Part shown: piece by piece, positions 18,141-27,754 of the stretch
Numbering within the stretch: position 1 is the first letter of the stretch
Layout of the letters: the number at the start of each line of letters is the position of its first letter
Assembly (NCBI RefSeq): GCF_900249755.1
Contig: NZ_LT976854.1
Location: 1,402,927-1,466,926, forward strand
Origin: Cupriavidus taiwanensis
Lineage (GTDB): Bacteria; Pseudomonadota; Gammaproteobacteria; Burkholderiales; Burkholderiaceae
Direction: 5' to 3'
Length of the DNA stretch: 64,000 nt
Made by a program: the position numbers and the translations under genes
The notes under the pieces: generated by a model
What the model was told of the DNA's origin: nothing
Seen by the model: the letters and a program-made list of their open reading frames with translations, nothing else
The model's database searches: none

Positions 18141-19640
18141 TCAGGCGGCATCGGGCACCGCGTGCGCGTCCAGCGGATAGATCGGGCGGCGCAGGTTGCG
18201 GAACGGAAACTGGCTGTAGTCAGAGCTGCAGACACCGGGGCCGGCCACCAGCACGATCTCGCTGGCGATGGGCTCGAACCCGGCGCGGAAGTGCTGGCGC
18301 GACTTGATCAGGATGTACTTGCGGCGCGCCAGGTCGATGCCAGCGTGCGTGAACACGCCGGTATCGAACGGCTCCTGCGGCTTCTCGCAGATCACGACCA
18401 GCGTGCCCGCGACATCCAGCACCACGGTGCGGCCCAGGCTCAGCTTCATGCCCGTGAACATAGGCCCGGTGACCTGGTAGTTGCCGTCGGTAATGCACTG
18501 CACCCGGCCGCTCAGCCGCAGCGGGCGGCCCTTCAGGTCCAGCGCGGGCATGTCGGTCTTGCCGCCCACATCCAGCGTGACCGTCTGCCCGACGCCGGCG
18601 GCGATCAGTTCCGCCACTGCGCCCGGGTCCCAGAACGGCCCGGCAACCACGCCTTCGAGCCCCTGGCGCAGGACTTCGCCCAGCACCGTCATCTCATCGG
18701 TCGGCCCGCCGGCGCCACAGTTGTCGCCATGGTCGACCAGCACCACCGGCCCCTGCGTAAGCGCCCTGGCGCGCGCGATGGATGCCGCCATCGGCTCGAT
18801 CGGGAAAACGAAATCGGCCCGGCGTTGCCACGCCATGCCGCAGAGCTCGTCGAGCAGGCGCTGCCCCGCTTCGATCCTGGCAGCCTCGGCCACGATCACC
18901 ACGGCCAGGCCGGCATGCGGGATATCGGCAAGCGGAAAGCCGCCGAACACCGACGCATTGAGCACCTCGCCATCGCGCTCGGCCGCCATCGCCCGCTCCA
19001 TGATGTCCTTCATGGGTTGCGCGAGGGGAGTCTGGCGCAGCATGTGGGTAAGCATCGGCAGCGTGCGCCACAGCAAGACCGGGCGGGCCTCGCCTCGCAG
19101 CGCCGCCATCAGGGTGCGGGCGGCACGGGCGCCGGTCTCGTACACGTCCACGTGCGGATAGGTGCAGTAGCCGGCGATCACGGTTGCGTTGTCGACCAGC
19201 GCGGCGCTGAAGTTGGCGTGGAAGTCCAGCGAGACCGCGATCGGCACCTGCGGCGCCGCGGCACGGATGCGTGCCAGCAGTTCGCCTTCGGCATCCGGAT
19301 AGCCCTCGGCCACCATGGCGCCGTGCAGGTCCAGCATCACGGCATCGCAGCCTGCAAGTACCGCCGCGACGATGCTGGCCGCCATCGACTCGAAGGCTTG
19401 CGCCGTCACCATGCCACTGGGCACCGCGTTCGCCATCAATGGCATCACGAACTCGTCGCCCTGGCGCCGTGCGATATCGATGAACGCGGCCGCGGCGCTG
19501 TTGGTGCCCTGGCAGGCGCGCACCGCGTCGTCGCCGTGGAGCGGGCCGTCGGTGCTGCCGCGGTTGAACGCGCTCAGGGGCGTGGCAATCGGCGAAAAGG
19601 TATTGGTTTCATGCCGCATCAGGGCAATGACAAAGCGCAT
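18141..19640 (-). CDS. M81 family metallopeptidase (MlrC-like)
   Basis: A 499-residue protein of the M81/DUF1485 family, whose best-known member MlrC opens or degrades microcystin peptides in Sphingomonas. The N-terminus carries RHETNTFSP, with the putative zinc ligands His and Glu; DLHGAM and LVDHGDNCGAGGPTDE follow. The start at 19640 has CGGAG upstream. In betaproteobacteria such genes are often paired with Bug receptors, as here, and the true substrate is usually unknown. A LysR gene is divergent from it. A 45-codon open frame with a strong ribosome site overlaps its start in another frame. Confidence 0.85.
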   Translation of the reverse strand: MRFVIALMRHETNTFSPIATPLSAFNRGSTDGPLHGDDAVRACQGTNSAAAAFIDIARRQGDEFVMPLMANAVPSGMVTAQAFESMAASIVAAVLAGCDAVMLDLHGAMVAEGYPDAEGELLARIRAAAPQVPIAVSLDFHANFSAALVDNATVIAGYCTYPHVDVYETGARAARTLMAALRGEARPVLLWRTLPMLTHMLRQTPLAQPMKDIMERAMAAERDGEVLNASVFGGFPLADIPHAGLAVVIVAEAARIEAGQRLLDELCGMAWQRRADFVFPIEPMAASIARARALTQGPVVLVDHGDNCGAGGPTDEMTVLGEVLRQGLEGVVAGPFWDPGAVAELIAAGVGQTVTLDVGGKTDMPALDLKGRPLRLSGRVQCITDGNYQVTGPMFTGMKLSLGRTVVLDVAGTLVVICEKPQEPFDTGVFTHAGIDLARRKYILIKSRQHFRAGFEPIASEIVLVAGPGVCSSDYSQFPFRNLRRPIYPLDAHAVPDAA

Positions 19641-19756
19641 GGGCTGGCTCCGGCTAGCGTGAAACGTTCGGTGGGATGCGCGACCGACCGCGCGCGCAAG
19701 GTTGCGCCGGCAGGCACGCCGCGCAGGGTCGAGCGCAAATGGCTCATGGCTTCCAT
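19619..19756 (-). CDS. Possible 45-residue leader peptide overlapping the M81 gene start
   Basis: An ATG at 19756 follows a very strong AGGAGGAGA ribosome site and opens a 45-codon frame (MEAMSHLRSTLRG...) that ends 22 bases inside the M81 gene in a different frame. The arrangement would couple translation of the two. The peptide is basic at its start and resembles nothing I recognise. It may equally be a chance frame in high-GC DNA. Confidence 0.3.
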   Translation of the reverse strand: MEAMSHLRSTLRGVPAGATLRARSVAHPTERFTLAGASPCALSLP

Positions 19757-19922
19757 GGGTCTCCTCCTGAGGTCTGGTTGCCTCGTGATGGCTTGGAATG
19801 CATGCGGGGATGCGCCGAATATATGGGAAGCGTCCTGACACTAAAAGCGAATTAAAGTCGCAGTTTGTTGAGCAAATGGTTAACTTGTAGAATGAGCCGC
19901 TCCACCGATCATTGGCCGCCCC

Positions 19923-20930
19923 ATGCCCGCCGAAGCCTTCACCCACGCTCTGCTGGGCCGCCTCAAGCTACGCCACCTGCGCATCATGCTGGCGCTGAGC
20001 GAAATGCCGACCGCCGCCGCCGTCGCCGCGCGCTTTCATGTCAGCCCCGCCGCGGTGTCCAAGACCCTGGCCGAGATCGAAGACATCGTCGGCATGCCGC
20101 TGTTCGAGCGCAGCCGCCGCGGCCTGCACCTGACCGAGCCCGGCCGGGAGATGGCGGCCCATGCGGCGGTGTTGCTGGCGCAAATGGAACGGCTCGCCGA
20201 ATCGCTGCAGGCGGTGCGAGCCGGCAGCCAGGGGGCGTTGCGCATCGCCTTCCGGACCATGTCGGTGCAGCCCTTCCTGGCTCGGGCGATGAGCGACTTC
20301 TACCGCGACCATCCGCGCGTGGAGATCAGCGTGATCGAAGGCGGCATCGGCGAGCTGGCGGAGCAACTGGTGGATGGCTCGCTGGACCTGCTGTTCGCCT
20401 ATGACGATCCGCGCCTGTCGCTACCGGGGCTGCGCGCGGCGCCGGTGGTCCCGGCGCAGAAGGTGGTGATCGTCGCCAGCCCGGACCATCCGCTGCTCGC
20501 ACGCCGCAAGCTGACGGCGCGGGAACTGTCCGGGCAGCAATGGTGCATTCCGGTGGCCGGCTCGCGCATGCTGCACTTGCTGCATGCGGCGTTTCATACG
20601 CTGGGCGCGCCCGCGCCCGCGCTGGGCATCCGCACCAGCGACGTGGCCGCCACGGCCAGCCTGTTGCAGGCGGGTCATTTCCTGTCGGTGTTCCCCGAGC
20701 GCATTGCCGCGCAACTGACCCTGGCCAAGGTAGGCAAGGTGCTTCGCTTCGAACTCGACAGCCGCGTGGAGCCGGTGGTCGCGGTCTGGAACGAAGAACT
20801 CACGCCACGCATGCCGGCGCGCCTGTTTCGCGAACTGGTCATGCGCCGGGCCGGCGAGACCGTCATGGCCGAGCCGGTGCCGCTGCTGGCCGCGCGCGCG
20901 GTGGCGGCGGCTGGCGCTCGCAAGCGCTGA
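19923..20930 (+). CDS. LysR-family transcriptional regulator
   Basis: A 335-residue LysR protein. Its N-terminal winged helix (LRIMLALSEMPTAAAVAARF, then SPAAVSKTLAEIEDIVGMPL) is followed by an effector domain and a C-terminal tail rich in Ala and Arg. It is divergent from the M81/Bug pair. The gap contains AT-rich DNA near 19820-19885, so regulation of that pair is the natural inference. Confidence 0.88.
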   Translation: MPAEAFTHALLGRLKLRHLRIMLALSEMPTAAAVAARFHVSPAAVSKTLAEIEDIVGMPLFERSRRGLHLTEPGREMAAHAAVLLAQMERLAESLQAVRAGSQGALRIAFRTMSVQPFLARAMSDFYRDHPRVEISVIEGGIGELAEQLVDGSLDLLFAYDDPRLSLPGLRAAPVVPAQKVVIVASPDHPLLARRKLTARELSGQQWCIPVAGSRMLHLLHAAFHTLGAPAPALGIRTSDVAATASLLQAGHFLSVFPERIAAQLTLAKVGKVLRFELDSRVEPVVAVWNEELTPRMPARLFRELVMRRAGETVMAEPVPLLAARAVAAAGARKR

Positions 20931-20949
20931 GCAGCGCCTTGCAGCCGGC

Positions 20950-21774
20950 TCAGTGCCCGCACAACACCGCCCCCATCTCCCGCGCCGCCCCCTGCAGCGT
21001 CGGCACCGCCTGCAGCAGCGCTTCCAGCGAAGCCCGCGCGGTCGGCGCATGGCAGGCGATCGCGGCGACCACCCGGCCCGGGCCGGCGCCATCGGGTTCG
21101 CGTACCGGCACCGCTACCGCGCACATGCCGCGCACGAATTCCTCGTGGTCGACGCCGATGCCGCGCGCGGCCAGGCGGTCGAGTTCGGCGTTCAGTCCGG
21201 GCAGGTCGGCGAGCGTGCGCGGCGTATGCGCGGCAAGGTCCAGGCGCCTGAGCATCTGCTGGCGCTCGAGCCGGTTCATCGCTGACAGGAACAGCTTGCC
21301 GCTGGCGGTGCAGTGCAGCGGCACATGGATGCCGGGCGACAGCTGCAGGCGCAGCGGCTCGTGCGTCTCCACGCGCTCGACGTAGAGCACGCGGTCGCCG
21401 TCGAGCGCGGTCAGGTTGCAGGTCTCGCCCAGCCGTGCCACCAGCCGGGCCAGGATGGCGCGGCATTCGCGCAGCAGCGGCGGGCTCCTGAGCGTCTGCA
21501 GCGACAACGCCGCCGCGGCCGGCCCGGGCACATAGCCGCGCTCGGCCGGCATCCGCACCACGAAGCCGCTGCGCTCCAGCGCCGCCAGCAGGCGCATCAG
21601 CGTCGCCTTGGGCACATGCAGGCGCTGCGCCAGCTGGGACAGCGTCTGCGGTTGCTGCGCCCGCGCCAGGCTTAACAGCACCGCCAGCACGCGCAGGCTG
21701 CGGGCATCCTCCTCCACCGCCCCGTCCTCTGCTGCGGTGCGATTCTGAAACGGGATTGGCATGTTCTGTTTCAC
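20950..21774 (-). CDS. IclR-family transcriptional regulator
   Basis: A 274-residue IclR protein: N-terminal winged helix (LSQLAQRLHVPKATLMRLLA, then LERSGFV) and a C-terminal effector domain with HCTASGKLFLSAM. I choose the GTG at 21774 because GAGGAG lies nine bases upstream; the ATG at 21762, four codons later, would place that site 21 bases away. It is divergent from the GMC oxidoreductase/MFS pair and probably controls it. Confidence 0.87.
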   Translation of the reverse strand: MKQNMPIPFQNRTAAEDGAVEEDARSLRVLAVLLSLARAQQPQTLSQLAQRLHVPKATLMRLLAALERSGFVVRMPAERGYVPGPAAAALSLQTLRSPPLLRECRAILARLVARLGETCNLTALDGDRVLYVERVETHEPLRLQLSPGIHVPLHCTASGKLFLSAMNRLERQQMLRRLDLAAHTPRTLADLPGLNAELDRLAARGIGVDHEEFVRGMCAVAVPVREPDGAGPGRVVAAIACHAPTARASLEALLQAVPTLQGAAREMGAVLCGH

Positions 21775-21844
21775 AACCGGCGTCTCCTCGCGATTGGGCT
21801 TTCCATTCCGGCTTCGAAAAATAAAATCCGGAACAGAACGTTTC
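21763..21844. promoter_or_regulatory. Candidate IclR binding sites in the divergent promoter
   Basis: GTTCTGTTTC (21763-21772) and its near-inverse GGAACAGAAC (from 21830, continuing into GTTTC) match at nine of ten positions. One overlaps the IclR start, the other sits just upstream of the GMC oxidoreductase gene. This would suit an autoregulated divergent promoter; it is based on sequence symmetry alone. Confidence 0.3.
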
Positions 21845-21906
21845 AAATTATAGAGGCAAGCCGGGCGGGCCGACGCGCCTGACGGCCAATACAGGAGACA
21901 GCGACG

Positions 21907-23562
21907 ATGTCGCAAACCGTTGACTACATCGTGGTGGGGGCCGGCTCGGCCGGGTGCGTGCTGGCCAACCGGCTCAGCGAGGACGGCCGCCATTCGGTCT
22001 GCCTGCTCGAGGCCGGCCCGCCGGACCGCTACCCGTGGATCCATATCCCGATCGGCTATGGCAAGACCATGTTCCACAAGCAGGTGAACTGGGGCTTCTA
22101 TACCGACCCCGATCCCAACATGCTGAACCGCCGCATCTACTGGCCGCGCGGGCGCACGCTGGGCGGCAGCAGCGCCATCAACGGCCTGATCTACGTGCGC
22201 GGCCAGCGCGAGGACTACGACCACTGGGCGGCACTGGGCAATCCCGGCTGGGGCTGGGACGACTGCCTGCCCTACTTCCGCAAGCTCGAGAACAACGACC
22301 TCGGCGCCGGCCCCACGCGCGGCACCGACGGCCCGCTGAACGCCACCTCGATCGACCGGCAGCATCCGCTGGTCGAGGCCTTCATCGCCGCCGGCCAGGC
22401 GCTGGGCCTGCCGCGCCAGACCGACTTCAACGGTGGCGACCAGGAGGGCGTGGGCTACTACCAGCTGACCACTCGCAAGGGCTGGCGCTGCTCCACCGCG
22501 GTGGCCTACCTGCGCCCGGCACGCGGGCGTGCCAACCTGCGCGTGGAAACCGACGCGCACACCACCGGCATCGTGTTCGAAGGCAAGCGCGCCGTGGGCG
22601 TGCGCTACACGCAGCATGGCCGGCCCCATATCCTGCGGGCGCGGCGCGAGGTGATCCTGTGCGCCGGCGCACTGCAGTCGCCGCAGCTGCTGCAGCTGTC
22701 GGGCGTCGGGCCGGCGCCGTTGCTGCAGGACCTGGGCGTACCGGTGGTGCATGCGCTGCCGGGCGTCGGCGAGAACCTGCAGGACCACCTGCAGATCCGG
22801 CTGATCTACGAGGTGGCAAAGCCGATCACCACCAACGACCAGTTGCGCACGCTGACGGGCAAGGCGCGCATGGGGCTGGAATGGCTGCTGCTGCGCAAGG
22901 GCCCGCTGGCGATCGGCATCAACCAGGGCGCGATGTTCTGCCGCGCCCTGCCGCACGAAAGCGCCACGCCGGACACGCAGTTCCATTTCTCGACGCTGTC
23001 GGCCGACATGGCGGGCGGCATGGTGCATCCGTTCTCCGGCTGCACCTATTCGGTATGCCAGTTGCGGCCCGAGTCGCGCGGCACGGTGCGGATCCGCTCG
23101 ACCGATCCGTTCGAGCCGCCGTCGATGCAGCCCAACTACCTGTCGGCCGAGCTGGACCGGCGCTGCACCGTCGCGGCGGTGCGCTACGCGCGGCGCGTGG
23201 CGCAGGCCGAACCGATGCGCGGGCTGATGAAACGCGAGTTCCGGCCGGGCGACGCGGTGCGCAGCGACGACGAGATCCTGCATTTCTGCCGCGAGTACGG
23301 CGCCACCATCTTCCATCCTTCCGGTACCGCAAAAATGGGCCCGGCCGCCGACCCGCTCGCCGTGGTCGATGCGCGCCTGCGCGTGCATGGCGTGGGCGGG
23401 CTGCGCGTGGTCGACTGCTCGGTGATGCCGACGCTGGTGTCGGGCAACACCAACGTGCCGGTGGTGATGATGGCCGAGCGCGCGGCCGACTTTATCCGCG
23501 AGGACGCACGGCGGGAAATGCATTCCGCCGATGCCGCGCTCCCGATGGCAGCGGCCGCCTGA
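21907..23562 (+). CDS. GMC family oxidoreductase (choline/alcohol dehydrogenase type)
   Basis: A 551-residue FAD enzyme of the glucose-methanol-choline family. It has the dinucleotide loop VVGAGSAGCVLANRL, the family signature region WPRGRTLGGSSAINGLIYVR, and the C-terminal catalytic blocks HPSGTAKMG and SGNTNVPVVMMAERAADFI. Such enzymes oxidise an alcohol to an aldehyde or further, and pass electrons to quinone or oxygen. A CAGGAGA site precedes the ATG. It is followed by an MHS-type transporter, so the imported compound or its product is the likely substrate. Choline is possible, but no betaine aldehyde dehydrogenase is adjacent. Confidence 0.92.
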   Translation: MSQTVDYIVVGAGSAGCVLANRLSEDGRHSVCLLEAGPPDRYPWIHIPIGYGKTMFHKQVNWGFYTDPDPNMLNRRIYWPRGRTLGGSSAINGLIYVRGQREDYDHWAALGNPGWGWDDCLPYFRKLENNDLGAGPTRGTDGPLNATSIDRQHPLVEAFIAAGQALGLPRQTDFNGGDQEGVGYYQLTTRKGWRCSTAVAYLRPARGRANLRVETDAHTTGIVFEGKRAVGVRYTQHGRPHILRARREVILCAGALQSPQLLQLSGVGPAPLLQDLGVPVVHALPGVGENLQDHLQIRLIYEVAKPITTNDQLRTLTGKARMGLEWLLLRKGPLAIGINQGAMFCRALPHESATPDTQFHFSTLSADMAGGMVHPFSGCTYSVCQLRPESRGTVRIRSTDPFEPPSMQPNYLSAELDRRCTVAAVRYARRVAQAEPMRGLMKREFRPGDAVRSDDEILHFCREYGATIFHPSGTAKMGPAADPLAVVDARLRVHGVGGLRVVDCSVMPTLVSGNTNVPVVMMAERAADFIREDARREMHSADAALPMAAAA

Positions 23563-23690
23563 GGGCTGGCGCCAGTCCTGATTGCGAACAACCAAGGCCG
23601 GGCATCCATAACAAGGCCAAACCCCGCAGTGCATCCGGCGTCCATAACCATCCTTCCAGAGGACGCCGCCCACCACCAGAGGAGACAAGC

Positions 23691-25019
23691 ATGACTAGCC
23701 CCAACGAACAGGCGATCCGCAAGGTCGCGCTGGCGTCCGTGATCGGCGCCACCATCGAGTGGTATGACTTCTTCCTGTACGGCGTGGTCGCCGGCCTGGT
23801 CTTCAACAAGCTGTACTTCCCGGGCAACGACCCGCTGGTGGCCACCATGCTGGCCTACACCACCTTTGCGGTGGGCTTTGTCACGCGCCCGCTCGGCGGC
23901 GTGATCTTCGGGCACTTCGGCGACAAGGTCGGGCGCAAGAGCATGCTGGTGATGACGCTGATGATCATGGGCGTCTCGACCTTCCTGATCGGGCTGGTGC
24001 CGACCTACGACAGCATCGGCATCCTGGCGCCGGTGCTGTTGCTGCTGCTGCGCGTGCTGCAGGGCATCGGCCTGGGCGGCGAATGGGGCGGCGCGGTGCT
24101 GATGGCGTATGAGTACGCGCCACCGCACCGCAAGGGCTTCTACGCGTCGCTGCCGCAGATCGGGCTGGCGATCGGGCTGTGCCTGGCCTCGGGCGTGGTG
24201 GCGCTGCTGTCGCTGACCCTGACCGATGCGCAGTTCCTGGCGTGGGGCTGGCGGGTGGCCTTCCTGATCTCGGCGGGGATGGTGTTCGTCGGCTTGTATA
24301 TCCGGCTCAACGTGAAGGAAACGCCGGAATTCGCCGTGATCAAGCAGCGCAACGCGGAGACGCAGATTCCCTTCGTCGACATGATGCGGCGCTACCCCGG
24401 CAATATCCTGAAGGGCATGGGGGCGCGCTATATCGACGGGGTCTTCTTCAACATCTTCGGCGTGTTCTCGATCACCTACCTGACCCAGACCATCCATATC
24501 AGCCGGACTGAAGCGCTGGTCGGCGTGATGGCGGCGGCGATCGCGATGTGCTTCTTCATCCCGTTCTTCGGCCATCTTTCCGACCGCATCGGCCGCACGC
24601 GGGTGTATTTCTGGGGCTCGCTGATCACCGCGCTGTCGGCCTTCCCCGCGTTCTGGCTGATGCTGAACAGCGGCGGCAACACCATGCTGCTGTGGCTGGC
24701 GATCGTGGTGCCGTTCGGCATTCTCTACGCCGCGGTGTACGGACCGGAGGCGGCGCTGTTCTGCGAGCTGTTCGATGCCAGGGTGCGCTACACCGGGATC
24801 TCGTTCGTCTACCAGTTCTCGGGGATTTTCGCGTCCGGCATCACGCCCATCATCGCCACGGCGCTGCTCAAGTCCGGTGGCGGCCAGCCCTGGCAGATCT
24901 GCGCCTACGTGGCGTTCGCGGGACTGGTGTCGGCGCTGTCGGTGGCGCTGATCGGGCGGGGCGCGCGCACCGAGGCGCGGCACGAGAGCACCGTGCCGCT
25001 GCGCGGCCCGGCACGCTGA
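23691..25019 (+). CDS. MFS transporter, metabolite:proton symporter (MHS) type
   Basis: A 442-residue twelve-helix transporter. The N-terminal IGATIEWYDFFLYG, the loop FGHFGDKVGRK and GIGLGGEWGGAVLMAYEYAP are the classic marks of the MHS subgroup (shikimate, alpha-ketoglutarate, proline/betaine uptake). An AGAGGAGA site precedes the ATG. The gene lies 128 bases after the GMC oxidoreductase gene on the same strand and precedes a GntR gene, which suggests uptake of a carboxylate or hydroxylated acid that the oxidoreductase attacks. Confidence 0.92.
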   Translation: MTSPNEQAIRKVALASVIGATIEWYDFFLYGVVAGLVFNKLYFPGNDPLVATMLAYTTFAVGFVTRPLGGVIFGHFGDKVGRKSMLVMTLMIMGVSTFLIGLVPTYDSIGILAPVLLLLLRVLQGIGLGGEWGGAVLMAYEYAPPHRKGFYASLPQIGLAIGLCLASGVVALLSLTLTDAQFLAWGWRVAFLISAGMVFVGLYIRLNVKETPEFAVIKQRNAETQIPFVDMMRRYPGNILKGMGARYIDGVFFNIFGVFSITYLTQTIHISRTEALVGVMAAAIAMCFFIPFFGHLSDRIGRTRVYFWGSLITALSAFPAFWLMLNSGGNTMLLWLAIVVPFGILYAAVYGPEAALFCELFDARVRYTGISFVYQFSGIFASGITPIIATALLKSGGGQPWQICAYVAFAGLVSALSVALIGRGARTEARHESTVPLRGPAR

Positions 25020-25096
25020 GCGCGGGGCGCACGGCCAGCGTTGCGGCAAGGCGGCAATGTCTTAGAATGGCACCACGCTAATGACAGGGACCTTGC

Positions 25097-25819
25097 ATGC
25101 AACCTACGGACGGCACCGGCGCGGCCGCCGCCCCGCTCCTGCCCAAGGTGGTGCGCCAGCGGCTGCACGACACCGTGGTCGACCACCTGCGCAACTTTAT
25201 CGTCGAAGGGGTGCTGGCGCCGGGCATGAAGCTGAACGAGCGCGAACTGTGCGAAACGCTCGGGATCTCGCGCACGCCGCTGCGCGAGGCGCTCAAGGTG
25301 CTTGCCGCCGAGGGGCTGATCGAGATCTCGCCCAACCGCGGCGCCAGCGTCTCGCGCATGAGCGAGGCCGAGGCGTGGGAGGCGTTCGAGCTGATGAGCG
25401 GCCTGGAGGCCTTTGCCGGCGAGCTGGCGTGCGAGCGCATCACCGCACCCGAACTGGCCGAGATCAAGGCGCTGCATTACGCCATGCTGGCCTGCCACGC
25501 GCGCAATGACTTGCCGGGCTACTACAGCCGCAACCAGGAGATCCATGACCGCATCGCCGCGGCGGCGCGCAACCAGACGCTGCTGCAGACCTACCTGACG
25601 CTGAACCGGCGGCTCAAGGCGATGCGCTTTCGCTCCAACCACCAGACCGACAAGTGGGACCGCGCGGTGCACGACCACGAAGAAATGATCCGCGCGCTGG
25701 AAGCCCGCGACGGCAAGCGCCTGGCGTCGATCCTGCGCCAGCACCTGCTGGAAAAGCGCGCCGCGGTGATGCAGATCCACCCCGATCCGGCCAGCGCGCC
25801 TGCCGTGCCCAACGCCTAG
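25097..25819 (+). CDS. GntR-family regulator, FCD (FadR-like) subgroup
   Basis: A 240-residue GntR protein: the N-terminal winged helix has LNERELCETLGISRTPLREA, and the all-helical FCD effector domain fills the rest, including the metal/ligand His and Asp blocks (EIHDRIAAAARN, VHDHEEMIRALEARD). It follows the MFS transporter gene by 77 bases and may control the GMC/MFS pair together with the divergent IclR protein. The effector is unknown. Confidence 0.9.
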   Translation: MQPTDGTGAAAAPLLPKVVRQRLHDTVVDHLRNFIVEGVLAPGMKLNERELCETLGISRTPLREALKVLAAEGLIEISPNRGASVSRMSEAEAWEAFELMSGLEAFAGELACERITAPELAEIKALHYAMLACHARNDLPGYYSRNQEIHDRIAAAARNQTLLQTYLTLNRRLKAMRFRSNHQTDKWDRAVHDHEEMIRALEARDGKRLASILRQHLLEKRAAVMQIHPDPASAPAVPNA

Positions 25820-25831
25820 CGCGGCACGTTG

Positions 25832-26560
25832 TCAGCGCCGCGTCGCCAGGATGCGGTAGCCGCGGGCGCAATGCTCCTGCGCCGCGGCGCGCGCTTCATC
25901 CGGGTCGTCGAACAAGCCGGCCTGGGCGATCCCCGGCACCAGCACGGCCTCGCCGGACTCCGCGCCCAGGAAGCGCCCGTCGCGCGACTGCACGATATAC
26001 AGCACGTCCGACGCGACCTCTCCCACCGGCTCGCGCCGGCCGGCCGACTGGCCCAGTTGCCGCTGGCCGGGCACCCTGCCCGTGCCCGCGTCGCGCTGCC
26101 CATCCTGCGCACCGCCCGCGCGGCGCGCCACCTGCAGGTTGTTGCGGACCTCGTTGACGCCGAGCACGTCCTCGGCCAGCTCTTCGATGCGGTACTTGAT
26201 GCCGCGGTCGGCCACGGTGCCGGTCAGCGTGACGATGCCAGAGCCCACGTCGACGGTCACATCCGAGACGTCGTCGTCGGCGTGCGCCAGCCGTTCGCAC
26301 AGGTCGTCGCGGATGCGCGCGTCGGTGCGCTGGTAGTTCTTGGGCAGCCGGCGCGATGCGGTGCGCACCGGCGCGCCGGGACGGTAGCGGTCTTCCGGCC
26401 CCTCGCCGTCTTCCGTGCCATAGCGCGCCTGGCCGTAGCCAAAGCCTGCGCCGCCCGGATTGCCGCTGCGCCAGTGGTGTGCCTGGCGGGTATCGCCGGG
26501 CTCGCCGTAGCCCCGGTTGCGCCACGTTTCCCTGATTTCCGACGGTGGATAGTCTTTCAT
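25832..26560 (-). CDS. BON-domain protein
   Basis: A 242-residue protein. The N-terminal third is low-complexity, rich in Gly, Arg and Tyr. A single BON domain lies at about residues 80-140 (IRDDLCERLAHADDDVSDVT, then VTLTGTVADRGIKYRIEELA and GVNEVRNNLQV). The C-terminus has a short DPDEARAAAQEHCARGY block. BON domains bind phospholipids or peptidoglycan-associated sites and are common in stress proteins, but no signal peptide is visible, so its location is uncertain. A GGAGG site precedes the ATG. Confidence 0.8.
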   Translation of the reverse strand: MKDYPPSEIRETWRNRGYGEPGDTRQAHHWRSGNPGGAGFGYGQARYGTEDGEGPEDRYRPGAPVRTASRRLPKNYQRTDARIRDDLCERLAHADDDVSDVTVDVGSGIVTLTGTVADRGIKYRIEELAEDVLGVNEVRNNLQVARRAGGAQDGQRDAGTGRVPGQRQLGQSAGRREPVGEVASDVLYIVQSRDGRFLGAESGEAVLVPGIAQAGLFDDPDEARAAAQEHCARGYRILATRR

Positions 26561-26718
26561 GGATAGCCTCCGATCTGGACGCATGGGATGCGTCATGCCT
26601 GGCGCCATCTGTGGCGCCGTGTCTGCTATCGGTAGCATCATCCATGCCTCGCGCCGGGCCGCGGCGCGGCGCGGCACCATGCCGGCGTGCCGCGCAACCG
26701 CGGGGAGAAACGAAGTTT

Positions 26719-27387
26719 TTACATGGTCGCGCCGTGCGCGGGCCGGTCGAGGTAGCCGCCGACGATGCGAACCAGCAGCGGCAGCTTGCCGGTGAAGAAG
26801 TGATCCGCGCCCGGCACCACTACCACCGGCAGCGCCTGCGGCCGCGCCCAGTCGAACAAGGCGGCCAGCCCGGCGCGCTCGTCGCGCTCGCCATGGACCA
26901 CCAGGCAATCGGCCGGCACGGCGGGCGTGTCGTAGCTGCGATGGCCTTTCACCACGCCATACGGGGTGCCGGCAAGCACCAAGTGGCGGATCGGCACGGC
27001 TTGCGCCGCCAGCGCGGCGGCCACATGCGTCATGACGAAGGCGCCGAAGGAAAAGCCGGCCAGCGCCAGCGGCAGGCCGGGATGCGCCTCGCGCAGATGC
27101 GCGACCACCGCGAGCATGTCCTGCGTCTCGCCGCGCCCCTGGTCATGCGCGCCGCCGGAACCTTCCACGCCGCGAAAATTCGGCCGCACGGTCAGGTAGC
27201 CGCGCGCCACCAGCGCCTTGGCCAGCTGGTGCGGCACCTTGTGCGTGGCCGAGCCGCCCAGCAACGGATGCGGATGGCCCACCACGGCAATGCCGCGCGG
27301 ATTGCCCGCGGGCCGGTCGAGCAGCAGTTCGATCGGTCCGGCTGCGCCGTCGAGCCGGGTCTTTTCGGTGCCTGAAGCAACCGCCAT
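26719..27387 (-). CDS. Alpha/beta hydrolase
   Basis: A 222-residue serine hydrolase resembling the dienelactone-hydrolase-like COG2945 group. The nucleophile is in GFSFGAF, the oxyanion region is VGHPHPLLGG, the acidic residue lies in HGERDE and the catalytic His in GADHFF. The start at 27387 has AGGAGA upstream; the frame is open 15 codons further without a site. It is encoded on the same strand as the BON gene but 158 bases before it. Substrate not assignable. Confidence 0.85.
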   Translation of the reverse strand: MAVASGTEKTRLDGAAGPIELLLDRPAGNPRGIAVVGHPHPLLGGSATHKVPHQLAKALVARGYLTVRPNFRGVEGSGGAHDQGRGETQDMLAVVAHLREAHPGLPLALAGFSFGAFVMTHVAAALAAQAVPIRHLVLAGTPYGVVKGHRSYDTPAVPADCLVVHGERDERAGLAALFDWARPQALPVVVVPGADHFFTGKLPLLVRIVGGYLDRPAHGATM

Positions 27388-27754
27388 GCGTTCTCCTGAA
27401 GATGTCGGGAAGGATGACAACGGGCCGCGCACGGCCCGAAGTCCGTGATGTTACTGCGATGGCAGCGGGCATGCCGGCGCTCGGCAAGTGCACCCACGGA
27501 TGCGTATCAATTTGTCACAGTGTGCCCGATCCGCCGCAGTATCCGGCGGGGTGGCGCATGCGCTTTCCTATAATTTCGCGAATCGCGGCAGGCCGGTTGC
27601 ATCGGTCCCGCCGCGGCCAGCCGCTGCGATGCCCCTGCGCGATCGCATCCGGCCTGGCCACCCCATGCGCCGGGAGGATCGCCAGCGAGCAGCGGTCCCC
27701 TCGCGTGATCATCGCCGGCATCCCGGCCATTCCCGCATCCGACGAGATTCCGCC
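27388..27754. other. Divergent intergenic region, hydrolase/MscS
   Basis: No gene is seen in these 367 bases. A perfect TATAAT at 27569-27574 on the plus strand is a candidate -10 element for the mechanosensitive channel gene. No good -35 lies at the right distance, so an activator or alternative sigma factor may be involved. Confidence 0.4.

Noticed and set aside
20950..23688. A 912-codon minus-strand frame covering the IclR gene and the GMC oxidoreductase region
   Set aside because: Only the last 274 codons form a real protein (IclR). The upstream part is antisense to the well-supported GMC gene and has no domain.
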